64,000 nucleotides of DNA from positions 124,001 to 188,000 of the forward strand of contig NZ_JALLAN010000010.1 of assembly GCF_023062595.1 (NCBI RefSeq). Reading direction: 5' to 3'. The notes below the pieces were generated by a model, which saw only the letters and a program-made list of their open reading frames with translations, had not been told where the DNA came from and did not search any database. Each line of letters opens with the position of its first letter. Position 1 is the stretch's first letter. The position numbers and the translations under genes were made by a program. Source of the stretch: Arthrobacter rhizosphaerae. Lineage in GTDB: Bacteria; Actinomycetota; Actinomycetes; Actinomycetales; Micrococcaceae. This document shows positions 9,781 through 21,375 of this stretch, in pieces.

Positions 9781-11348
9781 CTCCTTTGTCCTCAACGTTT
9801 TTGCCGTCACCTGCGCCTGCCGATTCCGTCAGAGCTGTTCTCCGGACCATCCCCCGAGTACTGGCGATAGCAGGCTCAGACCCGTCAGGCGGCGCCGGGA
9901 TCCAGGCAGACCTGAAGAGTATTGCGGCCAATGGTGGCTACGGAATGGCAGTTGTTACGGCACTTACGGCGCAGAACACCCAAGGCGTCCGTGCCGTCCA
10001 TGTGCCGCCCGCCTCCTTTTTAGCCGAACAGCTGGATGCCATCAGTGATGACATCGTCGTGGACGCCGTGAAAATCGGGATGCTGGGAGACGCTGACGTC
10101 ATCGGGGTGGTCAGGAGCTGGCTTACTAAAGTACGCCCCGGCGTCGTGGTCCTGGATCCTGTCATGGTGGCCACCAGCGGGGACCGGCTGCTCCAGGAAT
10201 CCGCTGAAGCAGCACTGCGTGCTCTGCTGCCCCTGGCTGATCTGCTCACGCCGAACCTCGCGGAGCTCGCCATGCTGCTGGAGGAGCCCCTGGCGAAGAA
10301 CTGGGACGCGGCGCTGGAGCAGGGCAGGCGCCTCGCAGCCGTCACGGGCGCCACAGTGTTGGTTAAGGGCGGGCATCTCGACGGCGGGGAATGCCCGGAT
10401 GCCCTCGTGAGTGCTTCGCCCGGATTCGAGGCGGAGGTGGTGGTGGTGCCGGGTGACCGTGTGCCGACGAGGAACAGCCACGGAACCGGATGTTCACTGT
10501 CGTCAGCTTTGGCGACCGCCCAGGCGCGGCTGGGAAGCTGGGAAGAGGCCCTGCGGGAGGTCAAGCCCTGGCTCCGCGGAGCCTTGGAAGAATCAGAGAT
10601 CCTCGAGGTTGGCAGGGGAGCCGGCCCTGTCCATCACTTTCACCACTTTCAGGCCAACACCGCAAGGGAGCTCGCAGGGCAGCCAGCAGGGCAGTCCGGA
10701 AAAGACTTCATGGAGGAGCTGCGCGAGAGCGCGGACCATCATTTGTCATCCATCTACCGCCTCGAGTTCATCCGTGGCCTCGTTGAAGGCTCCCTGCCCG
10801 AAGAGCAGTTTGCCTACTACCTCAGCCAGGACGCGATCTACCTGAACGGATATTCGAGGGTGCTCGCAAGGGCCTCGGCAATGGCTCCCACCGAAGAGGA
10901 ACAATTGTTCTGGGCACGGTCCGCACAGCAGTGCCTGGAAGTCGAATCCGAACTCCACCGCAGTTGGCTCAGCACACGCCCCGTCCAGTCGGGGCTGGGG
11001 CCTGTGACAAAGTCGTACGTGGACCACCTCCTTGCCAGCTCACTTGCGGGAAGCTACGGAGTGCTTGTTGCTGCTGCTTTGCCATGTTTCTGGCTTTACG
11101 CTGAAGTAGGAGCCACCCTCCACACGGAATTCCAGGCCACCGGTGCTCCGGCGGGACATGCCTACGCCGACTGGCTGCGGACGTACGCGGACGAGGAGTT
11201 TGCCGCCGCAACACGCCAGGCCATCAAGTTTACGGAGAGGGCCGCACGGGCAGGTTCCGAGGCCGAGCGCCAAGCAATGGTGGCGGCGTTCGGGCAGTCC
11301 TCCCGCTACGAGGTCGAATTCTTTGACGCGCCACGCCTGCACGCGTGA
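9777..11348 (+). CDS. thiD: Fused HMP/HMP-P kinase (ThiD) and thiaminase II (TenA)
   Basis: The N-terminal half (about residues 25-280) is ThiD, which phosphorylates hydroxymethylpyrimidine for thiamine synthesis: RVLAIAGSDPSGGAG at residues 27-41 and the anion-hole region NSHGTGCS near 240. The C-terminal half (from about residue 312) is TenA, an HMP-salvaging aminohydrolase: MEELRESADHH, YLSQDAIYL and the LPCFWLY region carrying the likely catalytic Cys. Listed from ATG 9777, but that codon touches the AAGGGA of the riboswitch; the in-frame TTG at 9786 has better ribosome-site spacing and costs only three residues. Expression should fall when TPP is abundant. Confidence 0.93.
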   Translation: MSPLSSTFLPSPAPADSVRAVLRTIPRVLAIAGSDPSGGAGIQADLKSIAANGGYGMAVVTALTAQNTQGVRAVHVPPASFLAEQLDAISDDIVVDAVKIGMLGDADVIGVVRSWLTKVRPGVVVLDPVMVATSGDRLLQESAEAALRALLPLADLLTPNLAELAMLLEEPLAKNWDAALEQGRRLAAVTGATVLVKGGHLDGGECPDALVSASPGFEAEVVVVPGDRVPTRNSHGTGCSLSSALATAQARLGSWEEALREVKPWLRGALEESEILEVGRGAGPVHHFHHFQANTARELAGQPAGQSGKDFMEELRESADHHLSSIYRLEFIRGLVEGSLPEEQFAYYLSQDAIYLNGYSRVLARASAMAPTEEEQLFWARSAQQCLEVESELHRSWLSTRPVQSGLGPVTKSYVDHLLASSLAGSYGVLVAAALPCFWLYAEVGATLHTEFQATGAPAGHAYADWLRTYADEEFAAATRQAIKFTERAARAGSEAERQAMVAAFGQSSRYEVEFFDAPRLHA

Positions 11349-11455
11349 ACCTGAAGCGGCCGGGGAGCCTGTAAGATCATGGGGCAAGGTTCGGGAAGTC
11401 GTCAGGTCAGCCGTTGTGGCCCCTATCACGTACTCAGCCCCGGAACCAGCCTCAT

Positions 11456-11485
11456 TTGCGGCCGAAGGCAAAATTAGCGTAAACT
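11456..11485 (+). promoter_or_regulatory. Putative promoter of rplU-rpmA
   Basis: TTGCGG at 11456-11461 and TAAACT at 11480-11485 with an 18-bp spacer resemble -35 and -10 hexamers. They lie about 200 bases before rplU, implying a long leader. Assigned by eye only. Confidence 0.45.
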
Positions 11486-11489
11486 AGAT

Positions 11490-11690
11490 CTTCGGTGCTT
11501 ACGCCAACACTTGGGTTTTGACCTCGGGAACCGGCCACTTGGAAAACAAGTGGACATTGTTTCCGGGCTAGCTCACGGATTTCCTTGAGGAATCCACGGC
11601 GTTGAGGCACAGCGTGAGCCAGGCCAAATATCCGGACCCAGGTTCCGCACGCAAATTTAGTAAGAAACGTCGAGAGAAGTGAGTTCCCAA
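11490..11690 (+). promoter_or_regulatory. Possible structured 5' leader of rplU
   Basis: About 200 bases between the putative promoter and rplU contain a perfect 7-bp hairpin (CCACTTG 11535-11541 with CAAGTGG 11547-11553, loop GAAAA) and a second imperfect stem at 11577-11595 (GGATTTCC, TTGA, GGAATCC). Ribosomal protein operons often have autoregulatory leaders; whether this is one is inference. The rest of the gap from 11349 shows nothing recognisable. Confidence 0.35.
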
Positions 11691-11999
11691 GTGGTGTACG
11701 CGATTGTCCGCGCAGGCGGCCGCCAAGAGAAGGTTTCCGTTGGAGACTTCGTTACCCTGAACCGCGTCACCGGTGGAGCCGGCAGCACTATTCAGCTGCC
11801 CGCACTGCTCCTGGTAGACGGTGACAAGATCACGTCCGCAGCTGCGGATCTGGCTAAGGTAACTGTTACGGCTGAAATCCTTCAGGACCTCCGTGGTCCG
11901 AAGATTGTCATCCAGAAGTTCAAGAACAAGACCGGCTACAAGAAGCGCCAGGGTCACCGTCAGGAATTGACCAAGGTCAAGATCACCGGTATCAAGTAG
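11691..11999 (+). CDS. rplU: Large-subunit ribosomal protein bL21
   Basis: A structural protein of the 50S subunit that binds 23S rRNA. The start is GTG at 11691, giving [15 protein letters not shown] and 102 residues, the usual length; the frame extends four codons further but with no advantage. The C-terminal signature KKRQGHRQ is present. It is paired with rpmA 60 bases downstream, the near-universal bacterial arrangement. Confidence 0.97.
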   Translation: MVYAIVRAGGRQEKVSVGDFVTLNRVTGGAGSTIQLPALLLVDGDKITSAAADLAKVTVTAEILQDLRGPKIVIQKFKNKTGYKKRQGHRQELTKVKITGIK

Positions 12000-12059
12000 C
12001 CACTGGTTACTGTTCAGGTTTTCAGCAGATTCCCCAGAATTTAGAGGCAGGCATTTCAA

Positions 12060-12323
12060 ATGGCACATAAAAAAGGCGCGAGTTCCACTCGCAACGGTCG
12101 TGACTCGAACGCACAGTACCTTGGCGTCAAGCGCTTCGGTGGCCAGGTCGTTTCGGCAGGCGAAATCATCGTCCGCCAGCGTGGCACCCACTTCCACCCG
12201 GGCGCCGGCGTAGGACGCGGCGGCGACGACACCCTGTTCGCACTGCAGGCAGGCGCTGTTGAATTCGGCACCCGCCGCGGCCGTCGGGTCGTGAACATCG
12301 TTACTGCTGCAGCTGCAGAGTAA
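12060..12323 (+). CDS. rpmA: Large-subunit ribosomal protein bL27
   Basis: An 87-residue 50S protein whose N-terminal tail reaches the peptidyl-transferase centre. The N-terminus is [16 protein letters not shown], the canonical start without the cleavable extension seen in Firmicutes, and [10 protein letters not shown] follows. It is followed by a strong terminator, so rplU-rpmA is a closed transcription unit. Confidence 0.98.
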   Translation: MAHKKGASSTRNGRDSNAQYLGVKRFGGQVVSAGEIIVRQRGTHFHPGAGVGRGGDDTLFALQAGAVEFGTRRGRRVVNIVTAAAAE

Positions 12324-12337
12324 CAAATAGTTTTTGA

Positions 12338-15173
<2,836 letters not shown>

Positions 15174-15199
15174 CCCGCGTGCTCGCCTAAACTTGAACC

Positions 15200-16555
15200 A
15201 TGACTGAGGCCCTGATTCCCAATGCACCTGCGATTTCCGAGGAAACCCCCCTGGTTGCCCCGGCTCCGGACGCTGGAATTACGCCGTCGACTCCTGCTGA
15301 AGTAGAAGCCGCCGTCCACGCAATCGCAGACCGCTCCCGCCACGCCGCACGGCGGATGGCGCGCGCCAATCGTGCGTGGAAAGACCGGGCACTCCGGGCC
15401 GTCGGTGATGCCCTGCTTGAGCACCGTGGCCGGATTTTGGCCGCTAACGCAAAGGATGTAGCCGCGGGCAAAGCCAACGGCACCTCAATTGCGCTACTGG
15501 ACAGGCTGACGCTGGATGAAAAGCGCATCGAAGCCCTCGCCGCGGCGCTGGAGAGCCTCGCCAATCTGCCTGATCCCGTGGGAAATGTGGTGCGGGGGCA
15601 GACGCTGCCCAACGGTTTGCGCCTGCGCCAGATTAACGTGCCCATGGGCGTGGTTGCCGCGATTTACGAAGCCCGACCCAACGTCACTGTCGATATCGCC
15701 GGCCTCGCGCTCAAGAGCGGAAACGCCGTTATTCTTCGTGGCGGAACGGCAGCGGCCTCAACAAACGACACCTTGGTTCAGATCCTGCGCGATGCCCTCG
15801 AATCAGTAGGCCTTCCGGCGGATGCAGTCCAGACTGTTGACCAGTACGGGCGTGAAGGCGCGAATGCACTGATGCGTGCACGCGGACGTGTGGACGTGTT
15901 GATTCCCCGGGGCGGCCGGGAGCTCATCCAGACGGTGGTGGCGAACTCCTCGGTTCCTGTCATCGAGACAGGCGAAGGAAACGTCCACATCTTCATTGAC
16001 GAATCCGCCGATGAAGAGATGGCAACCGAGATCCTCCTCAACGCCAAGACGCAGCGTCCCAGTGTCTGCAACACCGTGGAGACCCTCCTGGTCCATTCCG
16101 GATCGAGTGTCCTCCCCGCTGTTGCCGCGGCGCTTCGCAAAGCAGGGGTTACCCTTCACACTGATGAACGGACCCGCGCAGCTTTGCCTGCCTCGGTTGA
16201 CACTGTTCCTGCCACGGACGAGGACTGGGCCACCGAATACATGGACCTGGATCTCGCAGTGGCCATTGTGGACAGCCTGGACGACGCCGTGAAGCACATC
16301 CGGACGTGGTCCACTGGCCATACTGAGGCGATTCTGACCAACAACCTCGCCAACGCGGAGCGGTTCATCGCCGAGGTGGATTCGGCCGCAGTGATAGTGA
16401 ATGCGTCAACGCGGTTCACTGACGGCGGTGAGTTTGGTCTCGGGGCCGAGGTGGGAATTTCCACCCAAAAACTGCACGCGCGCGGACCGATGGGCCTGCC
16501 CGAACTGACCACCACCAAGTGGATCGTCCAGGGCGAGGGCCAAATCCGCAGCTAG
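15200..16555 (+). CDS. proA: Gamma-glutamyl phosphate reductase
   Basis: Second step of proline synthesis: NADPH-dependent reduction of glutamyl-5-phosphate to the semialdehyde. The ALDH-like fold carries the catalytic cysteine in [10 protein letters not shown] (about residue 290). The protein is 451 residues with an extra, poorly conserved N-terminal 35 residues. It starts with ATG at 15200, 26 bases after proB. Confidence 0.96.
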   Translation: MTEALIPNAPAISEETPLVAPAPDAGITPSTPAEVEAAVHAIADRSRHAARRMARANRAWKDRALRAVGDALLEHRGRILAANAKDVAAGKANGTSIALLDRLTLDEKRIEALAAALESLANLPDPVGNVVRGQTLPNGLRLRQINVPMGVVAAIYEARPNVTVDIAGLALKSGNAVILRGGTAAASTNDTLVQILRDALESVGLPADAVQTVDQYGREGANALMRARGRVDVLIPRGGRELIQTVVANSSVPVIETGEGNVHIFIDESADEEMATEILLNAKTQRPSVCNTVETLLVHSGSSVLPAVAAALRKAGVTLHTDERTRAALPASVDTVPATDEDWATEYMDLDLAVAIVDSLDDAVKHIRTWSTGHTEAILTNNLANAERFIAEVDSAAVIVNASTRFTDGGEFGLGAEVGISTQKLHARGPMGLPELTTTKWIVQGEGQIRS

Positions 16556-16635
16556 CAAAGCTGTAACATAGAACAGAAGTCCTGAACGGTGGGACCGCCC
16601 GCCGTCGTCATCCTTTGTACTCAGTAGGGGAGAAA

Positions 16636-16881
16636 ATGCTGCTTCAGCAGATCGCCACGTCCATCGCTGCCACCGCCGGCGGCGAAGCCGGCCATGAGGA
16701 GCTCGCTCCATTGTGGGCCGAGCCCTGGGTGTTCGGCGCGGTGATTTTTGCCATCCTCGTAGCGCTGATGTTCGTGACCCTGTCCTACACCAACCTCGGC
16801 AGGCGCCACGAAGCTGTTGACGAACATGCGGATCCCCACCGTCAGCACCCGAACAAGCACGATCACGGCCAGGGTCACTAA
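16636..16881 (+). CDS. Small single-pass membrane protein, unknown function
   Basis: 81 residues from ATG 16636, preceded by an AGGGGA at 16626. There is one clear hydrophobic segment ([20 protein letters not shown], about residues 33-52), then a His/Asp-rich tail ending HDHGQGH that could bind metal ions, though that is only a composition argument. Actinobacteria often carry a comparable small membrane protein between proA and nadD. The 3' end overlaps the longest nadD frame. Confidence 0.75.
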   Translation: MLLQQIATSIAATAGGEAGHEELAPLWAEPWVFGAVIFAILVALMFVTLSYTNLGRRHEAVDEHADPHRQHPNKHDHGQGH

Positions 16882-17551
16882 CATTTCCGCCAAACTGCAG
16901 CAGAGCGGTGCGAAGCGCCGCCTGCGTCTGGGCGTGATGGGCGGCACATTCGACCCCATCCATCACGGGCACCTTGTCGCGGCCAGCGAAGTGGCCGCGC
17001 AGTTTGGCTTGGACGAAGTTGTTTTTGTGCCCACCGGGCAGCCTTGGCAGAAAATGACTAAGAAAGTCAGTGAGCCGGAGCATCGTTACCTGATGACGGT
17101 CATCGCCACGGCATCCAACCCCCGCTTCACTGTCAGCCGTGTCGACGTCGACAGGCCCGGACCGACCTACACGATAGACACGCTCCGCGACCTTCACATC
17201 CAGCGTCCCGACGCTGATCTTTTCTTCATCACCGGCGCTGACGCCATGGCGCAGATCCTGTCATGGAAGAACATCGAGGAACTCTGGTCCCTCGCACACT
17301 TCGTCGGGGTGACAAGGCCAGGCCATGTGTTGGATGGAATGGGCCGCGATGACGTCAGCCTCCTTGAGGTGCCGGCCATGGCGATTTCCTCAACGGACTG
17401 CCGCAGCAGAGTGGCCGCAGGGGAGCCTGTCTGGTATCTCGTACCCGATGGCGTCGTCCAATACATTGCCAAATACGGGCTCTACGCCGGGACTCAGCCC
17501 GGCCACGAGCACCGCGCACAACCCACCGCCAGACAAACCAGCCAGCACTGA
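16826..17551 (+). CDS. nadD: Nicotinate-nucleotide adenylyltransferase
   Basis: Converts nicotinate mononucleotide to deamido-NAD in NAD synthesis. The nucleotidyltransferase motif [12 protein letters not shown] is present (about residues 39-50 from this start), as is [10 protein letters not shown] (ISSTxxR) near the C-terminus. The start is uncertain: ATG 16826 overlaps the small membrane protein by 56 bases, while GTG 16934 or ATG 16937 would begin right at GVMGGTFDP but have no visible ribosome site. Confidence 0.93.
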   Translation: MRIPTVSTRTSTITARVTNISAKLQQSGAKRRLRLGVMGGTFDPIHHGHLVAASEVAAQFGLDEVVFVPTGQPWQKMTKKVSEPEHRYLMTVIATASNPRFTVSRVDVDRPGPTYTIDTLRDLHIQRPDADLFFITGADAMAQILSWKNIEELWSLAHFVGVTRPGHVLDGMGRDDVSLLEVPAMAISSTDCRSRVAAGEPVWYLVPDGVVQYIAKYGLYAGTQPGHEHRAQPTARQTSQH

Positions 17552-17562
17552 ATGAGTTTTAA

Positions 17563-18864
17563 ATGAGTCAGGAACAGCCACCCGTCCGCAGCCGTCGTGA
17601 ACTACGACAGGCAAGAGATGCGCGTCTGGAAGAAACCCGCGACGCCGGAGCACAGGCACCCGGTCAGGTTCCTCCTGTCTCGAAACAGCCAGCAGCCCCC
17701 CAGCCCGAAGACAGCCAGCACACGGACAGCCCGGACACCGAATCTCCGGACACCGGAAGCACGGGCCGGGTGCGGCGGGTTGCGACTGAGCCAGTGGATT
17801 CAGTCAGGACATCTGCTGAACGTTCTTCCCAGATCCGCGCCAGGGACCGTGCCGCGCTGCGGACGATCAAAGAATTGGCCGAGAAGGAAGAGCAGCTTTC
17901 AGCTGGCGGGCCGCCCACGCGGCGTCAGCTGAGGCTTCAGCAGTTGAGGGCTGAAGCTTCTCCGCCGACTGCTGCGAATCCGGTGATCCCGGCACCCCGG
18001 GGTGGCGCGAGTGCCCCAGCCGAAGGTGACAAGTCACGGCGCCAGGAATCGCATGGAGGGTCCCCTGCTGAACGTCAGGATGCCGGTTTAGACGGTTTGA
18101 ACGTTCCGGACGGCATGACTGTGGAGCAGGCTTTGGCCACCCGCACGCTTATTGCCGAACAGGCCAGGAACCAGTTGGCCAAAATGGAGCACATCGCGGC
18201 GAATGATCCGGAGGCCGTGGACCCCGAGATCCTGGCCCAGCAGATTGCCTTGGCCGAGCGTGCCGCCGTGCTCAACAAGCGTGCCATGGCAAAGCAGAAG
18301 CTCGCGGAGCAAGCGACGGCACCCCAGCAGCCACGCCACGACCCTTCAGCAGCCAGCAACCTTGCCATGGTGACGCCGCTCGAATTTGTGCAGGTCCCAG
18401 GCATCGACCGCCCGGTCATGAAGAAGCCGGCCACGTCCTACGTGCCGGTGGTGACCCACCCGGGACCCCGCGTCCCGGCAAAACGGCAGTCTGGTCCACG
18501 AAAGCCGGGAGCGCCTCGGCTGAACACCAGCGGTCCCGTCACCGGTCGCTCCGGAGTGTTGGCTCGTGCTGAGGCCGTGGCGCAGGCAGCATCCTCACCC
18601 GCGGCCCCCGCGGCCCCGCAGACAACACCCGTCAGCGTTCAGCGCAGACAGGCACAGACCTGGGACGCAGAGGCAGAGGAAAATTACACCGAGCATCCGC
18701 GTGTCAGCGCAAATGCAGCGTATGGCCTTGAACCGCTGGACGCCGTCACTGCAGGCCTGGGCAGGGCCCACCGCCTGCGCCTGCTTCAGTTGGCTGTACT
18801 CGCCATTGGCATCGTTGCGCTGATTGCCGGCGTCACCATGATTATCAGCGGCCTGACCCGCTGA
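17563..18864 (+). CDS. Disordered protein with C-terminal membrane anchor, unknown function
   Basis: 433 residues, mostly low complexity: Pro/Ser/Thr/Asp-rich early, with a charged helical stretch near residues 185-250 (EQALATRTLIAEQ, EILAQQIALAE). A single hydrophobic helix near the C-terminus (about residues 408-430, LLQLAVLAIGIVALIAG) suggests a tail anchor with the long part in the cytoplasm. It lies between nadD and rsfS, as in related actinobacteria. No enzyme motif is visible. Confidence 0.8.
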   Translation: MSQEQPPVRSRRELRQARDARLEETRDAGAQAPGQVPPVSKQPAAPQPEDSQHTDSPDTESPDTGSTGRVRRVATEPVDSVRTSAERSSQIRARDRAALRTIKELAEKEEQLSAGGPPTRRQLRLQQLRAEASPPTAANPVIPAPRGGASAPAEGDKSRRQESHGGSPAERQDAGLDGLNVPDGMTVEQALATRTLIAEQARNQLAKMEHIAANDPEAVDPEILAQQIALAERAAVLNKRAMAKQKLAEQATAPQQPRHDPSAASNLAMVTPLEFVQVPGIDRPVMKKPATSYVPVVTHPGPRVPAKRQSGPRKPGAPRLNTSGPVTGRSGVLARAEAVAQAASSPAAPAAPQTTPVSVQRRQAQTWDAEAEENYTEHPRVSANAAYGLEPLDAVTAGLGRAHRLRLLQLAVLAIGIVALIAGVTMIISGLTR

Positions 18865-18894
18865 ACCCCGCTTTAACCCACTACAAGGAGTCCC

Positions 18895-19296
18895 GTGACT
18901 GCATCTGAATCATCCATCGCCACAGCCCGTCTCGCAGCCAAGGCTGCGGCGGAGAAAATCGCCGAGGACATCGTTGCCCTCGACGTCAGTGAGCGCCTGG
19001 CCCTCGCCGACGTGTTCCTGATCGCGTCAGCACCGAGCGAGCGTCAGGTCAATGCCATCGTTGACGGCATCGAGGAGGAGCTCTCCAAGCAGGAACTGCG
19101 CCCGGTCCGCCGCGAAGGCAGGTCCGGCGGCCGCTGGGTGCTGCTGGATTACTCGGATATCGTCATCCACGTCCAGCATGAGGAAGACCGGGTTTTCTAC
19201 GCCTTGGAGCGCCTGTGGAAGGATTGCCCTGTGGTGGATCTGCAACTGGGAAATGACACGTCTGCCAAAGCTGCTGTCTCCTCCGAGACCGAGTAA
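18895..19296 (+). CDS. rsfS: Ribosome silencing factor RsfS
   Basis: A DUF143/Iojap family protein of 133 residues that binds L14 (uL14) on the 50S subunit and blocks subunit joining during starvation. Family features visible are ALDVSERLALADVFLIASAPSERQ in the N-terminal half and GRWVLLDYSDIVIHVQ followed by FYALERLWKDCP in the second half. GTG at 18895 has an AAGGAG eleven bases upstream. It follows nadD, its usual partner. Confidence 0.95.
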   Translation: MTASESSIATARLAAKAAAEKIAEDIVALDVSERLALADVFLIASAPSERQVNAIVDGIEEELSKQELRPVRREGRSGGRWVLLDYSDIVIHVQHEEDRVFYALERLWKDCPVVDLQLGNDTSAKAAVSSETE

Positions 19297-19442
19297 TAGC
19301 GCCAAAAGACGAATATGCCCGATTTGGAATTTTCCGAAGGGCTGATCTAAGATATTTGAGTTGCTCCGGAGAGATCCGGATCGGAAATCAGCTGGATGAG
19401 ACCGAATATCCGGTCGAATTTGTGCAGGGGCAACGAAAATTC

Positions 19443-19515
19443 GGGGCTGTGGCGCAGCTGGTAGCGCACCTGCATGGCATGCAGGGGGTCAGGGGTTCGA
19501 GTCCCCTCAGCTCCA
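19443..19515 (+). tRNA. tRNA-Ala (anticodon GGC), first copy
   Basis: 73-nt cloverleaf: acceptor GGGGCTG pairs with CAGCTCC (one G-U), anticodon stem CCTGC/GCAGG with loop ATGGCAT giving anticodon GGC, T-arm GGGGTTCGAGTCCCC, discriminator A at 19515. CCA is not encoded. Identical to the second copy 265 bases downstream. Confidence 0.97.
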
Positions 19516-19521
19516 CCGGAT

Positions 19522-19556
19522 ATCCGCCGGGACCGCAAGGTTCCGGCGGATTTTTT
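19522..19556 (+). terminator. Terminator after first tRNA-Ala
   Basis: 13-bp stem (19522-19534 with 19539-19551, one G-U) closed by the tetraloop GCAA and followed by a run of six T. Textbook intrinsic terminator. Confidence 0.92.
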
Positions 19557-19707
19557 GTTTCCCGATCCGCTGATGGCGGGCCGTTGATTTCTGGTGTTCC
19601 CGCATGGACGCGGAGGTTTCCTGTCCGGATTCGCATCCCGTCAGTTTGTGCATTAAGCTGGTCGAGTTGCTTCCGCAAAGAATAATTCTTCACGGGGGTC
19701 GGCATTC

Positions 19708-19780
19708 GGGGCTGTGGCGCAGCTGGTAGCGCACCTGCATGGCATGCAGGGGGTCAGGGGTTCGAGTCCCCTCAGCTCCA
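19708..19780 (+). tRNA. tRNA-Ala (anticodon GGC), second copy
   Basis: Same 73 bases as the copy at 19443, including the discriminator A. Each copy has its own terminator, so each is probably transcribed separately. The shared sequence extends four bases upstream (ATTC). Confidence 0.97.
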
Positions 19781-19786
19781 CCGAAT

Positions 19787-19828
19787 ACCGCTGGAACCGG
19801 GGACTATCCCTGGGGCTGGCGGTTTTTC
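19787..19828 (+). terminator. Probable terminator after second tRNA-Ala
   Basis: Imperfect inverted repeat starting ACCGCTGG and ending GGCTGGCGGT (19823), followed by five T. Several mismatches in the middle of the stem. Confidence 0.6.
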
Positions 19829-19900
19829 TTTGTCTTATTAACCCGGTTCTGGACCAGCAACCGGCATGGCGCCAGCCAGGCACTCGACTACGATGGCAAG

Positions 19901-20245
19901 GTGAATGAAGCTCTGCCCCCTTGCCCTGAATGCTCCAGTGAATACTCGTATGCAATGGGGGCACTCCTGGTCTGCCCCGAATGCGCTCACGAATGGTCAG
20001 ACGAGGCTGCTGCGGAGGTCCCTGAACGGGTAACGAGGGATGCAGTGGGCAACATTCTGGCGGACGGAGACACTGTCACCGTTATCAAGGATTTGAGGAT
20101 CAAGGGAAGTTCCACCGTCATTAAGGTCGGTACTAAGGTCCGAGGGATCCGGCTACTGGATGGGGTGGGAGACCACGATATCGACTGCAAAGTTGACGGT
20201 GTGGGGCCGATGCAGCTCAAATCGGGCGTGGTGAAAAAGGTCTGA
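19901..20245 (+). CDS. PhnA/YjdM-family zinc-ribbon protein
   Basis: 114 residues from GTG 19901. The N-terminal zinc ribbon has two CPEC pairs ([11 protein letters not shown] and VCPECAHEW), followed by the PhnA domain ([17 protein letters not shown], then [18 protein letters not shown]). Despite older names tying it to alkylphosphonate use, the family's biochemical role is unclear. The frame is open further upstream through the tRNA, but that part is not coding. Its TGA stop overlaps the first codon proposed for the next gene. Confidence 0.85.
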   Translation: MNEALPPCPECSSEYSYAMGALLVCPECAHEWSDEAAAEVPERVTRDAVGNILADGDTVTVIKDLRIKGSSTVIKVGTKVRGIRLLDGVGDHDIDCKVDGVGPMQLKSGVVKKV

Positions 20246-21375
20246 CCGCAACCCAGCCGGACGCGGAGGCCGACGTCCTTGTTATTGGCGCCGGCCAGGC
20301 AGGCCTGTCCGCTGCCTACCATTTGGCCCGCCGCGGTGTTGTTCCGGTCGCCAGCGTTGTTCCGTCGACAAGCCCGGCGGCTGCACCATGGACTTACGCA
20401 GTGCTTGATGCCGAAGAAGGACCCGGGGGAGCGTGGCGACACCGCTGGAAGAGCCTCCGTATGGCTACCGTCAACGGAATCAGTGACCTTCCTGGCATTG
20501 CGAAACCGGAAGTGGACGCGTCAGAACCGAGCTCGGAATTCCTCACCCGCTACTTCAGCGACTACGAGCAGCAACTGGGGTTGGCAATTCAGCGCCCGGT
20601 CAAAGTGCGGACCGTCTCCCGGCAGGATGCTGACCCTTCTGGGCGACTCCTCATTCAGACATCCGGAGGATCGTGGAGCGCACGCGCTGTGATCAATGCG
20701 ACAGGAACGTGGAGCCGGCCCTTCTGGCCCGTGTATCCAGGCCAATTCACCTTCCGCGGCAGGCAACTGCACGTGGCGGATTACGCCTCGGCGGAGGAGT
20801 TCCGCGGGCAGCACGTTCTGGTGGTGGGCGGCGGAATCTCGGCCGTAGGGCTACTGGATGAGATTTCCAAAGTCACCAGCACCAGCTGGTTCACCCGAAG
20901 GGAGCCCGTCTGGCGGGACGACGACTTCGACCAGAAGGCAGGCCACGACGCCGTCGCCCTTGTGGAAGAACGGGTCAGGCTGGGCTTGCCGCCGCAAAGC
21001 GTCGTAGCGGTAACCGGCCTTCTGTGGACGCCGACGCTCAGGGCCGCACAGAAGCGTGGTGCGCTTAACCGCAGCCAGATGTTTACTGCCATTGAGCCTG
21101 GCGGAGTCCGTCTGGCTGACGGCGGTTTCCTCGCCGCCGACGTTATTTTGTGGGCCACGGGGTTCAGGGCAGAACTGGAGCATCTGGCCCCGCTGCACCT
21201 TCGAGGCCCGGGCGGCGGAATCGCTATGGATGGAACGCAGGTGGCCGCAGAGCCCAGGGTGCACCTGGTGGGCTATGGCCCGTCGTCGTCCACCATCGGG
21301 GCTAACCGCGCAGGCAGGGCTGCCGTCGCAGGTGTCCTGCGCTTTCTTGAGGGGAAACATGAACGACACGACTGA
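20242..21375 (+). CDS. Flavin-dependent oxidoreductase (FMO/thioredoxin-reductase-like), non-standard start
   Basis: A two-dinucleotide-binding-domain protein: an FAD motif [10 protein letters not shown] right at the N-terminus, a second Rossmann motif [10 protein letters not shown] near residue 200, and the WATGF motif near 305. The substrate is unknown. The coding frame clearly begins before the FAD motif, but between the in-frame stop at 20194 and a TTG at 20323 there is no ATG, GTG or TTG; starting at 20323 would delete the FAD site. CTG at 20242, in the sequence CTGA overlapping the upstream TGA stop, is the most likely start; an indel or sequence error is the alternative. It overlaps the next gene by 17 bases. 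Confidence 0.78.
   Translation: MTATQPDAEADVLVIGAGQAGLSAAYHLARRGVVPVASVVPSTSPAAAPWTYAVLDAEEGPGGAWRHRWKSLRMATVNGISDLPGIAKPEVDASEPSSEFLTRYFSDYEQQLGLAIQRPVKVRTVSRQDADPSGRLLIQTSGGSWSARAVINATGTWSRPFWPVYPGQFTFRGRQLHVADYASAEEFRGQHVLVVGGGISAVGLLDEISKVTSTSWFTRREPVWRDDDFDQKAGHDAVALVEERVRLGLPPQSVVAVTGLLWTPTLRAAQKRGALNRSQMFTAIEPGGVRLADGGFLAADVILWATGFRAELEHLAPLHLRGPGGGIAMDGTQVAAEPRVHLVGYGPSSSTIGANRAGRAAVAGVLRFLEGKHERHD

Noticed and set aside
19443-19900. Tandem tRNA-Ala as an integration (att) site
   Set aside because: No integrase, phage gene or direct repeat of the tRNA 3' end bounding an island was seen; the following genes look like ordinary chromosome.
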